DNA of 64,000 bases, taken from assembly GCA_032433765.1 (NCBI GenBank), contig JAVIAB010000092.1:65351666-65415665 (forward strand), in the 5' to 3' direction. Under the pieces are notes generated by a model. That model was not told where the DNA came from and ran no database searches. It was given only the letters and a program-made list of their open reading frames with translations. Made by a program: the position numbers and the translations under genes. Below, piece after piece: positions 43,776-56,100 of this stretch. Source of the stretch: Megaustenia siamemsis (Eukaryota > Mollusca > Gastropoda > Stylommatophora > Ariophantidae). The first letter of the stretch is position 1. Every line of letters starts with the position of its first letter.

Positions 43776-44344
43776 AATAGTTTTTCTGACCACATAGGAA
43801 GAGATCGTCACAGTGTACGAACTCCGTACCACAGGTGAATGTCCCCAGATTGATGTCTGTCAAATCCGACATAATATACTTTATATGATGACAGATATTT
43901 CGCTCGTTCTAAAACAATGTTTTATTGCCACCTGCTAAGTGTTGCTTTACATTTTCAGTTAAAATACAAGTGATCTACGCTATAACTTAGAATCAATAAT
44001 CATGACAACTTAAATCAATCAAGCTATATAGAATTCTATCCGGGTATTTCTAAACTGGATGTGTAACCTTAACCTCAAACTACTGGTTCTCTTACCCTCC
44101 CGTCACACCACACCCACCCAAAATAACCACCTGCTCTGAGATATTTATTCTCTCTGATTATTGAGAATTAAATCAATTAATAATTTGTGAAGTTTGGCAG
44201 AATTGATATTCTATAGCTTTCAAAGCGTCTTATTTGGAACAGAATTTCGGGCATAAAGCGTCGAACTTCAAAAACATCATCCTTGTCAAAATTATATTCA
44301 TAATTAAAAACCTCTCGCTATGAAATAAAACGTTAAAGAGAAAA
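43776..44344. other. Unassigned stretch
   Basis: No gene or element recognised. Confidence 0.5.
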
Positions 44345-44590
44345 TATTCTTCTTCTACCTTTCAGCTCCCTGTGGAGCATAGGTCTTCAACAAACACTTT
44401 CCAAGCCGTTCTGTTTCTTGTCATTTTTTTAGGATCGTTCCATGTCTACCCCATCATCTTCATCTCTGTTTCTGTCTGTCTTCTCCAAGAATTCCTTGAT
44501 CTTCCTCTTTGACTTTTTCCCTGGGAGATTCCAAAAAGGGCCTGTTGTGTAATACTCTCAGTTGGCTTTCGCGGTGTGTGTTATATCCAG
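44345..44590 (-). mobile_element. LINE C-terminal fragment
   Basis: The minus strand encodes GKSQRGRSRNSWRRQTETEM, TWNDPKKMTRNRTAWKVFVE and DLCSTGS, the usual end of a LINE protein (RGRP...TW...W..FV..LC), then a GAAGAAGAA tail. It has one stop codon. Confidence 0.6.
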
Positions 44591-45024
44591 CGCCATCGTC
44601 TTAGAGAAAGAGAAAATATTGCAGAGCACAAAAATGATACCAACAGCACATAATAATATTTGGAAACTCTTGTCACATTCTTAAATATCAGAAACATTGA
44701 AACAAAGTAAATAGTGGATTCCAAACATCGACTAAATCTGAAGGAAAGTCAGTTAAAAGACGAGCTTAATAGTGGTAATGTGTCTTAGTGAACTATTTTA
44801 GTTTAGTCGGTAGATCGTATTCGTTACACGATTGACACCTCCGCGGTGCTCAGGTCCCGTCCTCAGCACGTTCCTCAGTATGAAGCCCATCCGCCACATA
44901 CTAGTCAATGCACTGATGATAGTTTCACCTCAGGTGCACGAATTCTGTTACACCGGTGAGAAAAGTGTCCGCAGCGTTATTAGTCGCCTGTTGCGACATG
45001 CTTTCCAGATGATAGTGGGTGTAT

Positions 45025-45330
45025 TCTTTACTCTTCATAATGTGGCTACTTCCCTTAGAGCCACGTGGTCGTGGCAGGTTGACAGTGGCTCTATTCTTTT
45101 ATATTCTTACTGAGGTCATGGCTCATAGAGCCACGTGGTCATGGCAGGTTGACAGTGGGTTAATTCTTTTCTTTTCATTCTGTGGTCACGGCCCATAGAG
45201 CCACGTGGTCGTGGCAGACTGACAGTGGCTCTATTCTTTTATATTCTTACTGTGGTCACGACCCCGTTAGTCACGTGTTCGTGGCTCATTTCTTTTCTCC
45301 GCCCACTGAGGTCAGGTTCCCGGTAGCCAT
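45025..45330. repeat. 70-bp tandem repeat, about four copies
   Basis: GAGCCACGTGGTCGTGGCAG recurs near 45061, 45131 and 45201, with a diverged copy at 45271; spacing is 70. Each unit carries CACGTG. Confidence 0.8.
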
Positions 45331-46071
45331 ATTGGAATGAGGATGTCGACTAATGTAAAATTCTAGGTGCAAAATACACTGAGCAATGGATTCATCATCA
45401 TTAACAAATATCGTGTTGACTGTCGTAGAAGATTATGCTTGTTCATATCTATCTCTTCAGCTGTTTATCGTTCCTCTTTTCGACATTCTTTTTTACAAAA
45501 GCCACATCAGGTTGCGACTGTTTTGCTACCTTGCAGGCATACTCGAGACAGCAAAACGTACAGGAATGTCGGGCACACTAAAATAAAACAAACTCAATGT
45601 CGAATGAAAAGCTAGCGGTGTCAACTGAAAATAGACCGCCGGAAGGCAACAGTAAAGCACCGTCGTAAATTATTTTTATAGTCGTGGATGTAACACAATA
45701 CGCGAAGCGATTGAATGATAGCCTCAATAATCTACATGTTAATGGTATTCTGGTGAACCGCAAAGCAAACGTTTGTTCTATATTTGTTGCTAGTTATCTA
45801 AAAATGATGAGTTTACTATCTTTATGACATGTGGACTTCCTTTTCAATGCAAGCATATTGGGACATGACTCAAATATGACTGTGAATTTCATTACTTTTT
45901 GTATTTTTTATTTCTTTGTCTACTTTATAACTACATCTTTTTTCAGCTATTATATTCATTTCTCTTCTTCTAATCAGCGAAAGGACGATGCAAACAGAAG
46001 GGACATATGTTGGATATTGTATCTTGTTGTATTTATGTAAATTAAAGGGAATCAATTTTTAACACTTGAGC
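45331..46071. other. Unassigned stretch
   Basis: Several frames of 60-80 codons, none recognised or supported. Confidence 0.5.
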
Positions 46072-46081
46072 CTATACATAT

Positions 46082-46437
46082 CATAATCATCAAGTACCGG
46101 GCCTTCTGGCGTAGTTGATCATGTCTCTCCATAACTTTCGATCTCGACAGTTATGTATCATTTCTGTTGTTGACCTTCTGCCAGGCCATTCTCTTAGCTG
46201 ACTGGTATTTTTTGCTCTTTGCTTCCCTCTATCTCTTCGTCCCTCAATTTTTCCAGTTGTTACAATATATTCCAGTTGTTCTCTTCTCATTACATGGCCA
46301 AAAAATGATAATTGTTTCTTCCTAATATTGGAAATTAGCTCTCTTTTTGCTTTGACCTCTTTCAGAATATTTTCATTACTCTTCTTAGCTATCCAGGGTA
46401 ATTTCAACATTCTTCTGTAAAATCACTTTTCTACAGT
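46082..46437 (-). mobile_element. 5'-truncated LINE with 10-bp target duplication
   Basis: The minus strand encodes NENILKEVKAKRELISNIRK, FFGHVMRREQLEYIVTTGKI and LWRDMINYARRPGT (46090-46410). The tail is GATGATTATGA-like. CTATACATAT flanks it (46072-46081 and 46438-46447). Close relative of 23427-24766 and 29956-30363. Confidence 0.75.
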
Positions 46438-46447
46438 CTATACATAT

Positions 46448-47516
46448 ATCAAACAGATAATATACAACTGTGGCTCCATCCATGCCTACAGCGATCGTTT
46501 TGTCGATATTTACGATAATTATTCTCACGTGTTTACAGTTCATACCAATAATGGTCTTTATTTGAATATCCATGATTTTATTTATAACTTTTAATTAATC
46601 ATTATTGAAAGAAACAGCAGTATGTGTTTCATATGAGCAATTAGTTTCCTTCACAAATAATCTTATGTTGTTGGTACTCTTCACTTTAGTACCTCAGATT
46701 ATCTTTTCTTGCAGGGCTTACTCATGACTTCCGGATAACTTATGTCTGTCTTCGTTACCATTACTCCCTAGGGGTTCTTTCTCTCATTGAGATGTAACAG
46801 ACATTTATTTCAATGTGCGTGTGAAAGTAACATAAAGAGTTCCTCTTACGTACTTTTTCAATTAAAAATCGTGCCCTCGTTTTGAGCTAGTGTTGGCACA
46901 GTAGAATCATTGTGATTAAATAGGAGGAGGCGAAGGCGCGCCTCCCAATAACCGGAGCTGGAGGTTGTCACGACCCACAGCTGATGGCTTGCGCCAGGAT
47001 CGTTGAACCAAACCATCTAGACCCTGCCAACCTCTCCGTGGTGCCTCCAGTAAAAGACTAACCTGTCTAGTTTGGCTAAGCGTGCAGGGATCGAAGAGGG
47101 AAGACACCCGGTACTCAAAAATATCGTGCTGAAGTGGGATGTGTTGGGCCGAAAGGCGCAAATATCACAGCTATACTGCAAACCACAGCACAACGCAGAC
47201 ACGTCCACTACGTCTTTGCAAGGGCGGATGATGAAGAGGAATATTCTAGTCTACCACGATACTCTAGAATACTTTAGTCATCGGGCGAACGCAACCAACC
47301 AATTAAATATGAGAACAAATGCAATATATAAGTCTAAACTACGTGTATCCGATTCTATAAGAAAAAGATAATGTTTTGTGAAATTCAATTCAAGGAAATA
47401 AACTGTTATAAACCTGAAGCTACGGTAGAGTAATTGATAGCGGAAAGAACTGGTCGGTCTAGGGGTGAGAAGTCGACCTATGGACAAGAACGTCTCGTGT
47501 TCGAATCCGCTATAGG

Positions 47517-47518
<2 letters not shown>
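46448..47518. other. Unassigned stretch
   Basis: A moderately GC-rich patch at 46920-47270 differs from its surroundings; open frames there (46916-47161 minus, 47072-47371 plus) are unrecognised. Confidence 0.4.

Positions 47519-47574
<56 letters not shown>
47519..47574. repeat. (AT)n microsatellite
   Basis: Pure AT alternation. Confidence 0.95.
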
Positions 47575-47576
<2 letters not shown>

Positions 47577-49609
47577 CTTCAAATTCGTGGTTTTACCCGT
47601 CTTCGATCGCAGAATAGCGAATAGCGAGATCCTATGTTTATCCCTGTCGAATAACGGCGTTAAAAGGTCATGTATGTCCTGTGACAATGTTAAATAACAA
47701 TTGGCAGTTAAAGTCGAAAGTAGTAGGCCAAAGGGTCCCTGCCTGGACAAAAGTGTCAAGTCTAATCGTCTGACCAAAAGCCGCAAATATCGGGGTTGCC
47801 CTAAATTAGTAATACAACACATTCACGCCCACTTAGCGGTTGAACGCCAAGAAGAAGAAATAATCAGTGAATTGGTCTATTGAGGATAAAAAATCTGGCT
47901 CGATTCTCGACACGTCGGTTTCTAATATCATCCCTTTTAAACGTGCACAGGGCATTTTTTTATGGAAAAAAGACAGCCTAGCCTGGCTTAGTGTTAACCA
48001 CATTATCCAAATATGTGCATCATAGCAATATTAAGCATAACACCATATTTCCTGTACACCTGACTTTCTTCATAACTGGATTATTTTTTTTTCTATAACG
48101 ACATAAAGTGACGAGGTACATCACGGTAATGTCGCTGATAGTTATCAGATCACTCGGATGAAAGAGATGGGGGTTACGACGGTTATAGCTACAAATGAGA
48201 GGCTTAGTGGGTATATAAGTGTACTTATCAGCCAACACAGAGATGAAATCGTCGGTTGCTGGACGCTGCGGGACATGCAGAAAAGGGGGATCTGAGCACC
48301 TATGAAAAATGTTTGGATTGCAATGATGGTAGCACACAAATAATTCAATAACTTTGAACTTTAGAGCGGAATGGCGTCACAGCAGGCGAGTCATTCCTAT
48401 ATTTTACCCAGCCCCCGTCCCAACAACAAAAGAGAGTGGAATTAGAGTGGTCATCTTGACCATTCATGCTGTTCTAGTGAGCCTGTTTTTTTTTTTGTTT
48501 TTTTTTGGGGGGGGGGAAGGCGCGCAGCTCCGGGTCAATAACTCAATCAAGATAATGTATCTACAATAGAAACAATGAAAGGGATTTGTTAAGATGTTAT
48601 TCTCGCTGTCACCTTCTTTTTTCTTATTCCTCTTCTTTCTTCTCACCCGATGAAGGCTCCTTAGCATTAACCCTTACAATAACTTTGAGTGGTCGTAATT
48701 TGCGTTGTATTGTGATTAACAACGCGCGTCCCTTTTGGCCCAGCACATTCAACTTTAGTGCTTCTTCTCTCCATTCATTAATAATTAGAATGGTTCCGAG
48801 GCAGCGGCAGGGAGTTACGGTGCCCTGATTCTAGCACCAGCAATCAGCTTTGAGTCACTGCCCATTCTAAGACCATGACTTGTTTTGGCCACTTTTGCAC
48901 TTTGGCAAAGTAAAATATAACTGCAACAATCATAAGAAAGCAATCCCGTTTTGATTTTTTAAAACAATACAATACATGAAAGTAACACGGCATTGCAGAT
49001 GATTATTACTGAAAAAAAACATGAAATGTTTACATAATTGACAATCGTCATTGGTTATTTCTCTTTTTGAAATGTAAAAAGGAAATATTTTCGTCGAACA
49101 TTTCTCTCTCAGTAAAATAAAAAGTCCGGCCACTTATCAAGTTTTAGCAAAATAACACACTAAATGCTCGTGAAGTGATATGGGTCGAAGAGACGACGTG
49201 GTAAACGTTATAACAGACGAATGTACTGGCAAGTGCTATGTTCTTGCTGTTTTTGACTGATTCAGTGTTTTTCACGCTTAGCTGTGACATTTTGATCTCT
49301 CTGCTTATATATAATTGGACATAGCCTCTGACATTTGGTATGTCGCAATTTGCACCCTTTTAGGTTTATTTACATACTTTCCCTCTTTGCGCCAACATGT
49401 AATTTACCAACAAGTGTTCGTTAGATAAGTGTACTTTCAGTGGCGTAGTGGTTTGGGTAGTGCCCTGGTGATAATGTTGACTTGGCTTCAATCTCTATCT
49501 AATGCTCAGCAGGTGACCAATAACAAGTGGATAGCAAGACTTGGAGATGCTAACTGAAGAGAAGAACTATCTCACTCTCCTTAAAATCCTTTAATTTAAT
49601 TACGGTGAA
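47575..49609. other. Unassigned stretch with a SINE remnant
   Basis: At 47980-48060 AACCACATTATCCAAA, GTGCATCATAG and AACACCATATTTCC follow the order of the main SINE body on the plus strand, heavily diverged. No gene recognised. Confidence 0.4.
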
Positions 49610-49624
49610 CTTTTCGTTGCCGTA

Positions 49625-49871
49625 GAGCCGTGATAGCTCAGTGGTTAGTGAACTGGACTACCAGAGGTAGAGTTCGATCCCAACCGACGGCTTCCGGGTT
49701 CACCCAGCCTTTAATGGGTACCGGATTCTTTTCTGGGAAAGTAAAGAGGCACGACGTAATACCGACCACATTACCTCAAAAATCATGTGCCTAAGGTCTG
49801 TAAAATGTATGGTCACTAACACCATATTCCCTATACGCCACTTGGCGTGACGGGGACACTTTACTTTAATT
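49625..49871 (+). mobile_element. tRNA-derived SINE with perfect 15-bp duplication
   Basis: Head GAGCCGTGATAGCTCAGTGG, B box GTTCGATCCC, body and CTTTACTTT end. CTTTTCGTTGCCGTA flanks it exactly (49610-49624 and 49872-49886), which defines both ends of the family. Confidence 0.9.
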
Positions 49872-50059
49872 CTTTTCGTTGCCGTATGCATTAGTTTGAT
49901 CCAATAATTGTATCAATTGTCCTGGTAGACAGACCAACAACCAAGAGTATCAGATGCTAGTGTAAATAAGAAAAACAACAACTGTAAATTCTGTATCATA
50001 CACAACATATTATGTAGCGTTTATTATTAAATTACCTCAAGTAATCTTATCTGTGTTGA

Positions 50060-50148
50060 GGAGTTTGTATAATGGGGTGAGAGTTTGTATAATGGGGTGA
50101 GAGTTTGTATAATGGGGTGAGAGTTTATATAATCGAGTGAGAGTTTCT
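50060..50148. repeat. 20-bp tandem repeat, about four copies
   Basis: GAGAGTTTGTATAATGGGGT repeats end to end, the last copy diverged. It lies just before the satellite. Confidence 0.85.
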
Positions 50149-50170
50149 TTGTTATGAGGTCGGTGAACAG

Positions 50171-53100
50171 ACGCTACTGGATAGTGCTAGAGAACAATGC
50201 AGGTTTCTGAAAGATGCTACTGGATAGTGCTAGAGAACAATGCAGATCCCTGAAAGATGCAACTGGATAGTGCTAGAGAACAATGAGGTCCCTGAAAGAC
50301 GCTACTGCATAGTGCTAGAGAACAATGCAGGTCCCTGAAAGACGCTACTGGATAGTGCTAGAGAACAATGCAGGTCCCTAAAAGACGCTACTGGATAGTG
50401 TTAGAGAACAATGCAGGTCCCTGAAAGACGCTACTGGATAGTGCTAGAGAACAATGCAGATCCCTGAAAGATGCTACTGGATAGTGCTAGAAAACGATGA
50501 AGGTCCCTGAAAGACGCTACTGCATAGTGCTAGAGAACAATGCAGGTCCCTGAAAGACGCTACTGGATAGTGCTAGAGAACCATGCAGGTCCCTGAAAGA
50601 CTCTACTGGATAGTGCTATAGAACAATGCAGGTCCCTGAAAGACGCTACTAGTTAGTGCTAGAGAACAATGCAGGTCCTTGATAGACGATACTGGATAGT
50701 GCTAGAGAACAATGCAGGTCCCTGAAAGACGCTACTGGATAGTGCTAAAGAACAATGAAGGTCCCTGAAAGACGTTAATGGATAGTGCTAGAGAACAATG
50801 CAGGTCCCTGAAAGACGCTACTTGATAGTGATAGAGAACAATGCAGGTCCCTGAAAGACGCTACTGGATAGTGCTAGATAACAATGCAGGTCCCTGAAAG
50901 ACGCTACTGGATAGTGCTTGAGTGTATTGGACGCCTGTAAAAGACGCCACTGGATAGTGCTAGAGAACAATGCAGGTCCCTGAAAGACGGTACTGTATAG
51001 TGCTAGGTAACAATGCAGGTCCCTGAAAGACGTTACTGTATAGTGCTAGAGAACAATGCAGGTCCCTGAAAGACGCTACTTGATAGTGCTAGAGAACAAT
51101 GCAGGTCACTGTAAGACGCTACTGGATAGTGCTAGAGAACAATGAAGGTCCCTGAAAGACGCTACTAGATAGTGATAGAGAGCAATGCAGATCCCTGAAA
51201 GACGCTATTGAATAGTGCTAGAGTATATTGGATGCCTGTGAAAGACGTTACTGGATAGTGCTAGAGAACAAAGCAGGTCCCTGAAAGACGCTACTGGATA
51301 GTGCTAGAGAACAATGCAGGTCCCTGAAAGACGCTACTGGATAGTGCTAGAGAACAATGCAGGTCCCTGAAAGACGCTACTGGATAGTGCTAGAGAACAA
51401 TGAAGGTCCCTGAAAGACGCTACTGGATAGTGCTAGAGAACAATGAAGGTCACTGAAAGACGCTACTGAATTGTGCTAGAGAACAATGCAGGTCCCTGAA
51501 AGACGTTACTGGATAGTGCTAGAGAACAATGAAGGTCCCTGAAAGACGCTACTCGATAGTGCTAGATAACAATGCAGGTCCCTGAAAGACGATACTGGAT
51601 AGTGCTTGAGTATATTGGACGCCTGTAAAAGACGCTACTGGATAGTGCTAGAGAACAATGAAGGTCCATGAAAGACGCTACTCGATAGTGCTAGAGAACA
51701 ATGCAGGTCCCTGAAGGGCGCACTGGATAGTGCTAGAGAATAATGCAGGTCCATGAAAGACGCTACTGGATAGTGCTAGAGAACAATGCAGGTTCCTGAA
51801 AGACGCTACTGGATAGTGCTAGAGAACAATGCAGGTCCCTGATAGACGCTACTGGATAGTGCTAGAGTACAATGAAGGTCCCTGAAAGACGCTACTAGAT
51901 AGTGCTAGAGAACAATGCAGGTCCTTGATAGACGCTACTGGATAGTTCTAGAGAACAATGCAGGTCCCTGAAAGACGCTACTGGATAGTGCTAAAGAACC
52001 ATGAAGGTCACTGAAAGACGTTAATGGATAGTGCTAGAGAACAATGCAGATCCCTGAAAGACGCTACTTGATAGTGATAGAGAACAATGAAGGTCCCTGA
52101 AAGACGCTACTGGATAGTACTAGATAACAATGCAGGTCCCTGAAAGATGCTACTGGATAGTGCTTGAGTGTATTGGACGCCTGTAAAAGACGCCACTGGA
52201 TAGTGCTAGAGAACAATGCAAGTCCCTGAAAGACGGTACTGTATAGTGCTAGAGAACAATGCAGGTCCCTGAAAGACGTTACTGTATATTGCTAGAGAAC
52301 AATGCAGGTCCCTGAAAGACGCTACTTGATAGTGCTAGAGAACAATGCAGGTCACTGTAAGACGCTACTGGATAGTGCTAGAGAACAATGAAGGTCCCTG
52401 AAAGACGCTACTAGATAGTGATAGAGAGCAATGCAGGTCCCTGAAAGACTCTATTGAATAGTGCTAGCGAATATTGGATGCCTGTGAAAGACGTTACTGG
52501 ATAGTGCTAGAGAACAAAGCGGGTCCCTGAAAGACGCTACTGGATAGTGCTAGAGAACAATACAGGTCCCTGAAAGACGCTACTGGATAGTGCTAGAGAA
52601 CAATGCAGGTCCCTGAAAGACGCTCCTGGATAGTGCTAGAGAACAATGAAGGTCCCTGAAAGACGCTACTGGATAGTGCTAGAGAACAATGAAGGTCACT
52701 GAAAGACGCTACTGAATTGTGCTAGAGAACAATGCAGGTCCCTGAAAGACGTTACTGGATAGAGCTTGAGTGTATTGGACGCCTGTAAAAGAAGCCACTG
52801 GATAGTGCTAGACAACAATGCAGGTCCCTGAAAGACGCTACTTGATAGTGCTAGAGAACAATGCATGTCCCTGAAAGACGTTACTGGATAGTGCTAGAGA
52901 ACAATGCAGGTCCATGAAAGACGCTACTTGATAGTGATAGAGAACAATGCAGGTCCCTGAAAGACTCTACTGGATAGTGCTAGATAACAATGCAGGTCCC
53001 TGAAAGACGCTACTGGATAGTGCTTGAGTATATTGGACGCCTGTAAAAGACGCTACTGGATAGTGCTAGAGAACAATGCAGGTCCCTGAAAGACGCTACT

Positions 53101-56100
53101 AGATAGTGCTAGAGAACAATGCAGGTGCTTGATAGACGATACTGGATAGTGCTAGAGAACAATGCAGGTCCCTGAAAGACGCTACTGGATAGTGCTAGAG
53201 AACAATGAAGGTCCCTGAAAGACGTTAATGGATAGTGCTAGAGAACAATGCAGGTCCCTGAAAGACGCTACTTGATAGTGATAGAGAACAATGCAGGTCC
53301 CTGAAAGACGCTACTGGATAGTGCTAGATAACAATGCAGGTCCCTGAAAGACGCTACTGGATAGTGCTTGAGTTTATTGGACGCCTGTAAAAGACGCCAC
53401 TGGATAGTGCTAGAGAACAATGCAGGTCCCTGAAAGACGGTACTGTATAGTGCTAGAGAACAATGCAGGTCCCTGAAAGACGTTACTGTATAGTGCTAGA
53501 GAACAATGCAGGTCCCTGAAAGACGCTACTTGATAGTGCTAGAGAACAATGCAGGTCACAAGAGACGCTACTGGATAGTGCTAGAGAACAATGAAGGTCC
53601 CTGAAAGACGCTACTAGATAGTGATAGAGAGCAATGTAGATCCCTGAAAGACGCTATTGAATAGTGCTAGAGTATATTGGATGCCTGTGAAAGACGTTAC
53701 TGGATAGTGCTAGAGAACAAAGCAGGTCCCTGAAAGACGCTACTGGATAGTGCTAGAGAACAATGCAGGTCCCTGAAAGACGCTACTGGATAGTGCTAGA
53801 GAACAATGCAGGTCCCTGAAAGACGCTACTGGATAGTGCTAGAGAACAATGAAGGTCCCTGAAAGACGCTACTGGATAGTGCTAGAGAACAATGAAGGTC
53901 ACTGAAAGACGCTACTGAATTGTGCTAGAGAACAATGCAGGTCCCTGAAAGACGTTACTGGATAGTGATACAGAACAATGCAGGTCCCTGAAAGACGCTA
54001 CTGGATAGTGCTAGATAACAATGCAGGTCCCTGAAAGACGCTACTGGATAGTGCTTGAGTATATTGGACGCCTGTAAAAGACGCTACTGGATAGTGCTAG
54101 AGAACAATGAAGGTCCCTGAAAGACGCTACTCGATAGTGCTAGAGAACAATGCAGGTTCCTGAAGGACGCTACTGGATAGTGCTAGAGAATAATGCAGGT
54201 CCATGAAAGACGCTACTGGATAGTGCTAGAGAACAATGCAGGTTCCTGAAAGACTCTACTGGATAGTGCTAGAGAACAATGCAGGTCCTTGATAGACGCT
54301 ACTGGATAGTGCTAGAGAACAATGCAGGTCCCTGAAAGACGCTACTAGATAGTGCTAGAGAACAATGCAGGTCCTTGATAGACGCTACTGGATAGTGCTA
54401 GAGAACAATGCAGGTCCCTTAAAGACGCTACTGGATAGTGCTAAAGAACAATGAATGTCACTGAAAGACGTTAATGGATAGTGCTAGAGAACAATGCAGG
54501 TCCCTGAAAGACGCTACTTGATAGTGATAGAGAACAATGCAGGTCCCTGAAAGACGCTACTGGATAGTGCTAGATAACATGCAGGTCCCTGAAAGACGCT
54601 ACTGGATAGTGCTTGAGTGTATTGGACGCCTGTAAAAGACGCTACTGGATAGTGCTAGAGAACAATGCAGGTCCCTGAAAGACGGTACTGTATAGTGCTA
54701 GAGAACAATGCAGGTCCCTGAAAGACGTTACTGTATAGTGCTAGAGAACAATGCAGGTCCCTGTAAGACGCTACTTGATAGTGCTAGAGAACAATGGAGG
54801 TCACTGTAAGACGCTACTGGATAGTGCTAGAGAACAATCAAGGTCCCTGAAAGACGCTACTAGATAGTGATAGAGAGCAATGCAGGTCCCTGAAAGACGC
54901 TATTGAATAGTGCTAGAGTATATTGGATGCCTGTGAAAGACGTTACTGGATAGTGCTAGAGAACAAAGCAGGTCCCTGAAAGACGCTACTGGATAGTGCT
55001 AGAGAACAATGCAGGTCCCTGAAAGACGCTACTGGATAGTGCTAGAGAACAATGCAGGTCCCTGAAAGACGCTACTGGATAGTGCTAGAGAACAATGAAG
55101 GTTCCTGAAAGACGCTACTGGATAGTGCGAGAGAACAATGAAGGTCACTGAAAGACGCTACTGAATAGTGCTAGAGAACAATGCAGGTCCCTGAAAGACG
55201 CTACTCGATAGTGCTAGAGAACAATGCAGGTCCCTGAAAGACGCTACTGGATAGTGCTAGATAACAATGCAGGTCCCTGAAAGACGCTACTGGATAGTGC
55301 TTGAGTATATTGGACGCCTGTAAAAGACGCTACTGGATAGTGCTAAAGAACAATGAAGGTCCCTGAAAGACGTTAATGGATAGTGCTAGAGAACAATGCA
55401 GGTCCCTGAAAGACGCTACTTGATAGTGATAGAGAACAATGCAGGTCCCTGAAAGACGCTACTGGATAGTGCTAGATAACAATGCAGGTCCCTGAAAGAG
55501 GCTACTGGATAGTGCTAGAGAACAATGCAGGTCCCTGATAGACGCTACTGGATAGTGCTAGAGAACAATGCAGGTCCATGAAAGACGCTACTTGATAGTG
55601 ATAGAGAGCAATGCAGGTCCCTGAAAGACTCTACTGGATAGTGCTAGATAACAATGCAGGTCCCTGAAAGACGCTACTGGATAGTGCTTGAGTATATTGG
55701 ACGCCTGTAAAAGACGCTACTGGATAGTGCTAGAGAACAATGCAGGTCCCTGAAAGACGCTACTAGATAGTGCTAGAGAACAATGCAGGTCCTTGATAGA
55801 CGATACTGGATAGTGCTAGAGAACAATGCAGGTCCCTGAAAGACGCTACTGGATAGTGCTAAAGAACAATGAAGGTCCCTGAAAGACGTTAATGGATAGT
55901 GCTAGAGAACAATGCAGGTCCCTGAAAGACGCTACTTGATAGTGATAGAGAACAATGCAGGTCCCTGAAAGACGCTACTGGATAGTGCTAGATAACAATG
56001 CAGGTTCCTGAAAGACGCTACTGGATAGTGCTTGAGTGTATTGGACGCCTGTAAAAGACGCCACTGGATAGTGCTAGAGAACAATGCAGGTCCCTGAAAG

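Noticed and set aside
43347..43832. 161-codon minus-strand frame with 7-residue repeats (VLTFTVQ)
   Set aside because: The 21-bp unit keeps one frame open by arithmetic; several other frames are also open and no promoter or homology is seen.
47437..47513. tRNA gene: ATAGCGG...CCGCTAT ends 77 bases apart with GTTCGAATCC inside
   Set aside because: The TTCGAAT loop lies directly against the 3' end, leaving no room for a T stem plus acceptor stem. It may be a chance match or a tRNA-like SINE scrap.
49440..49510. A different tRNA-like SINE (GTGGCGTAGTGGTTTGGGT, then GGCTTCAATCTC)
   Set aside because: Only a faint resemblance to A and B boxes; no body or duplication could be defined.
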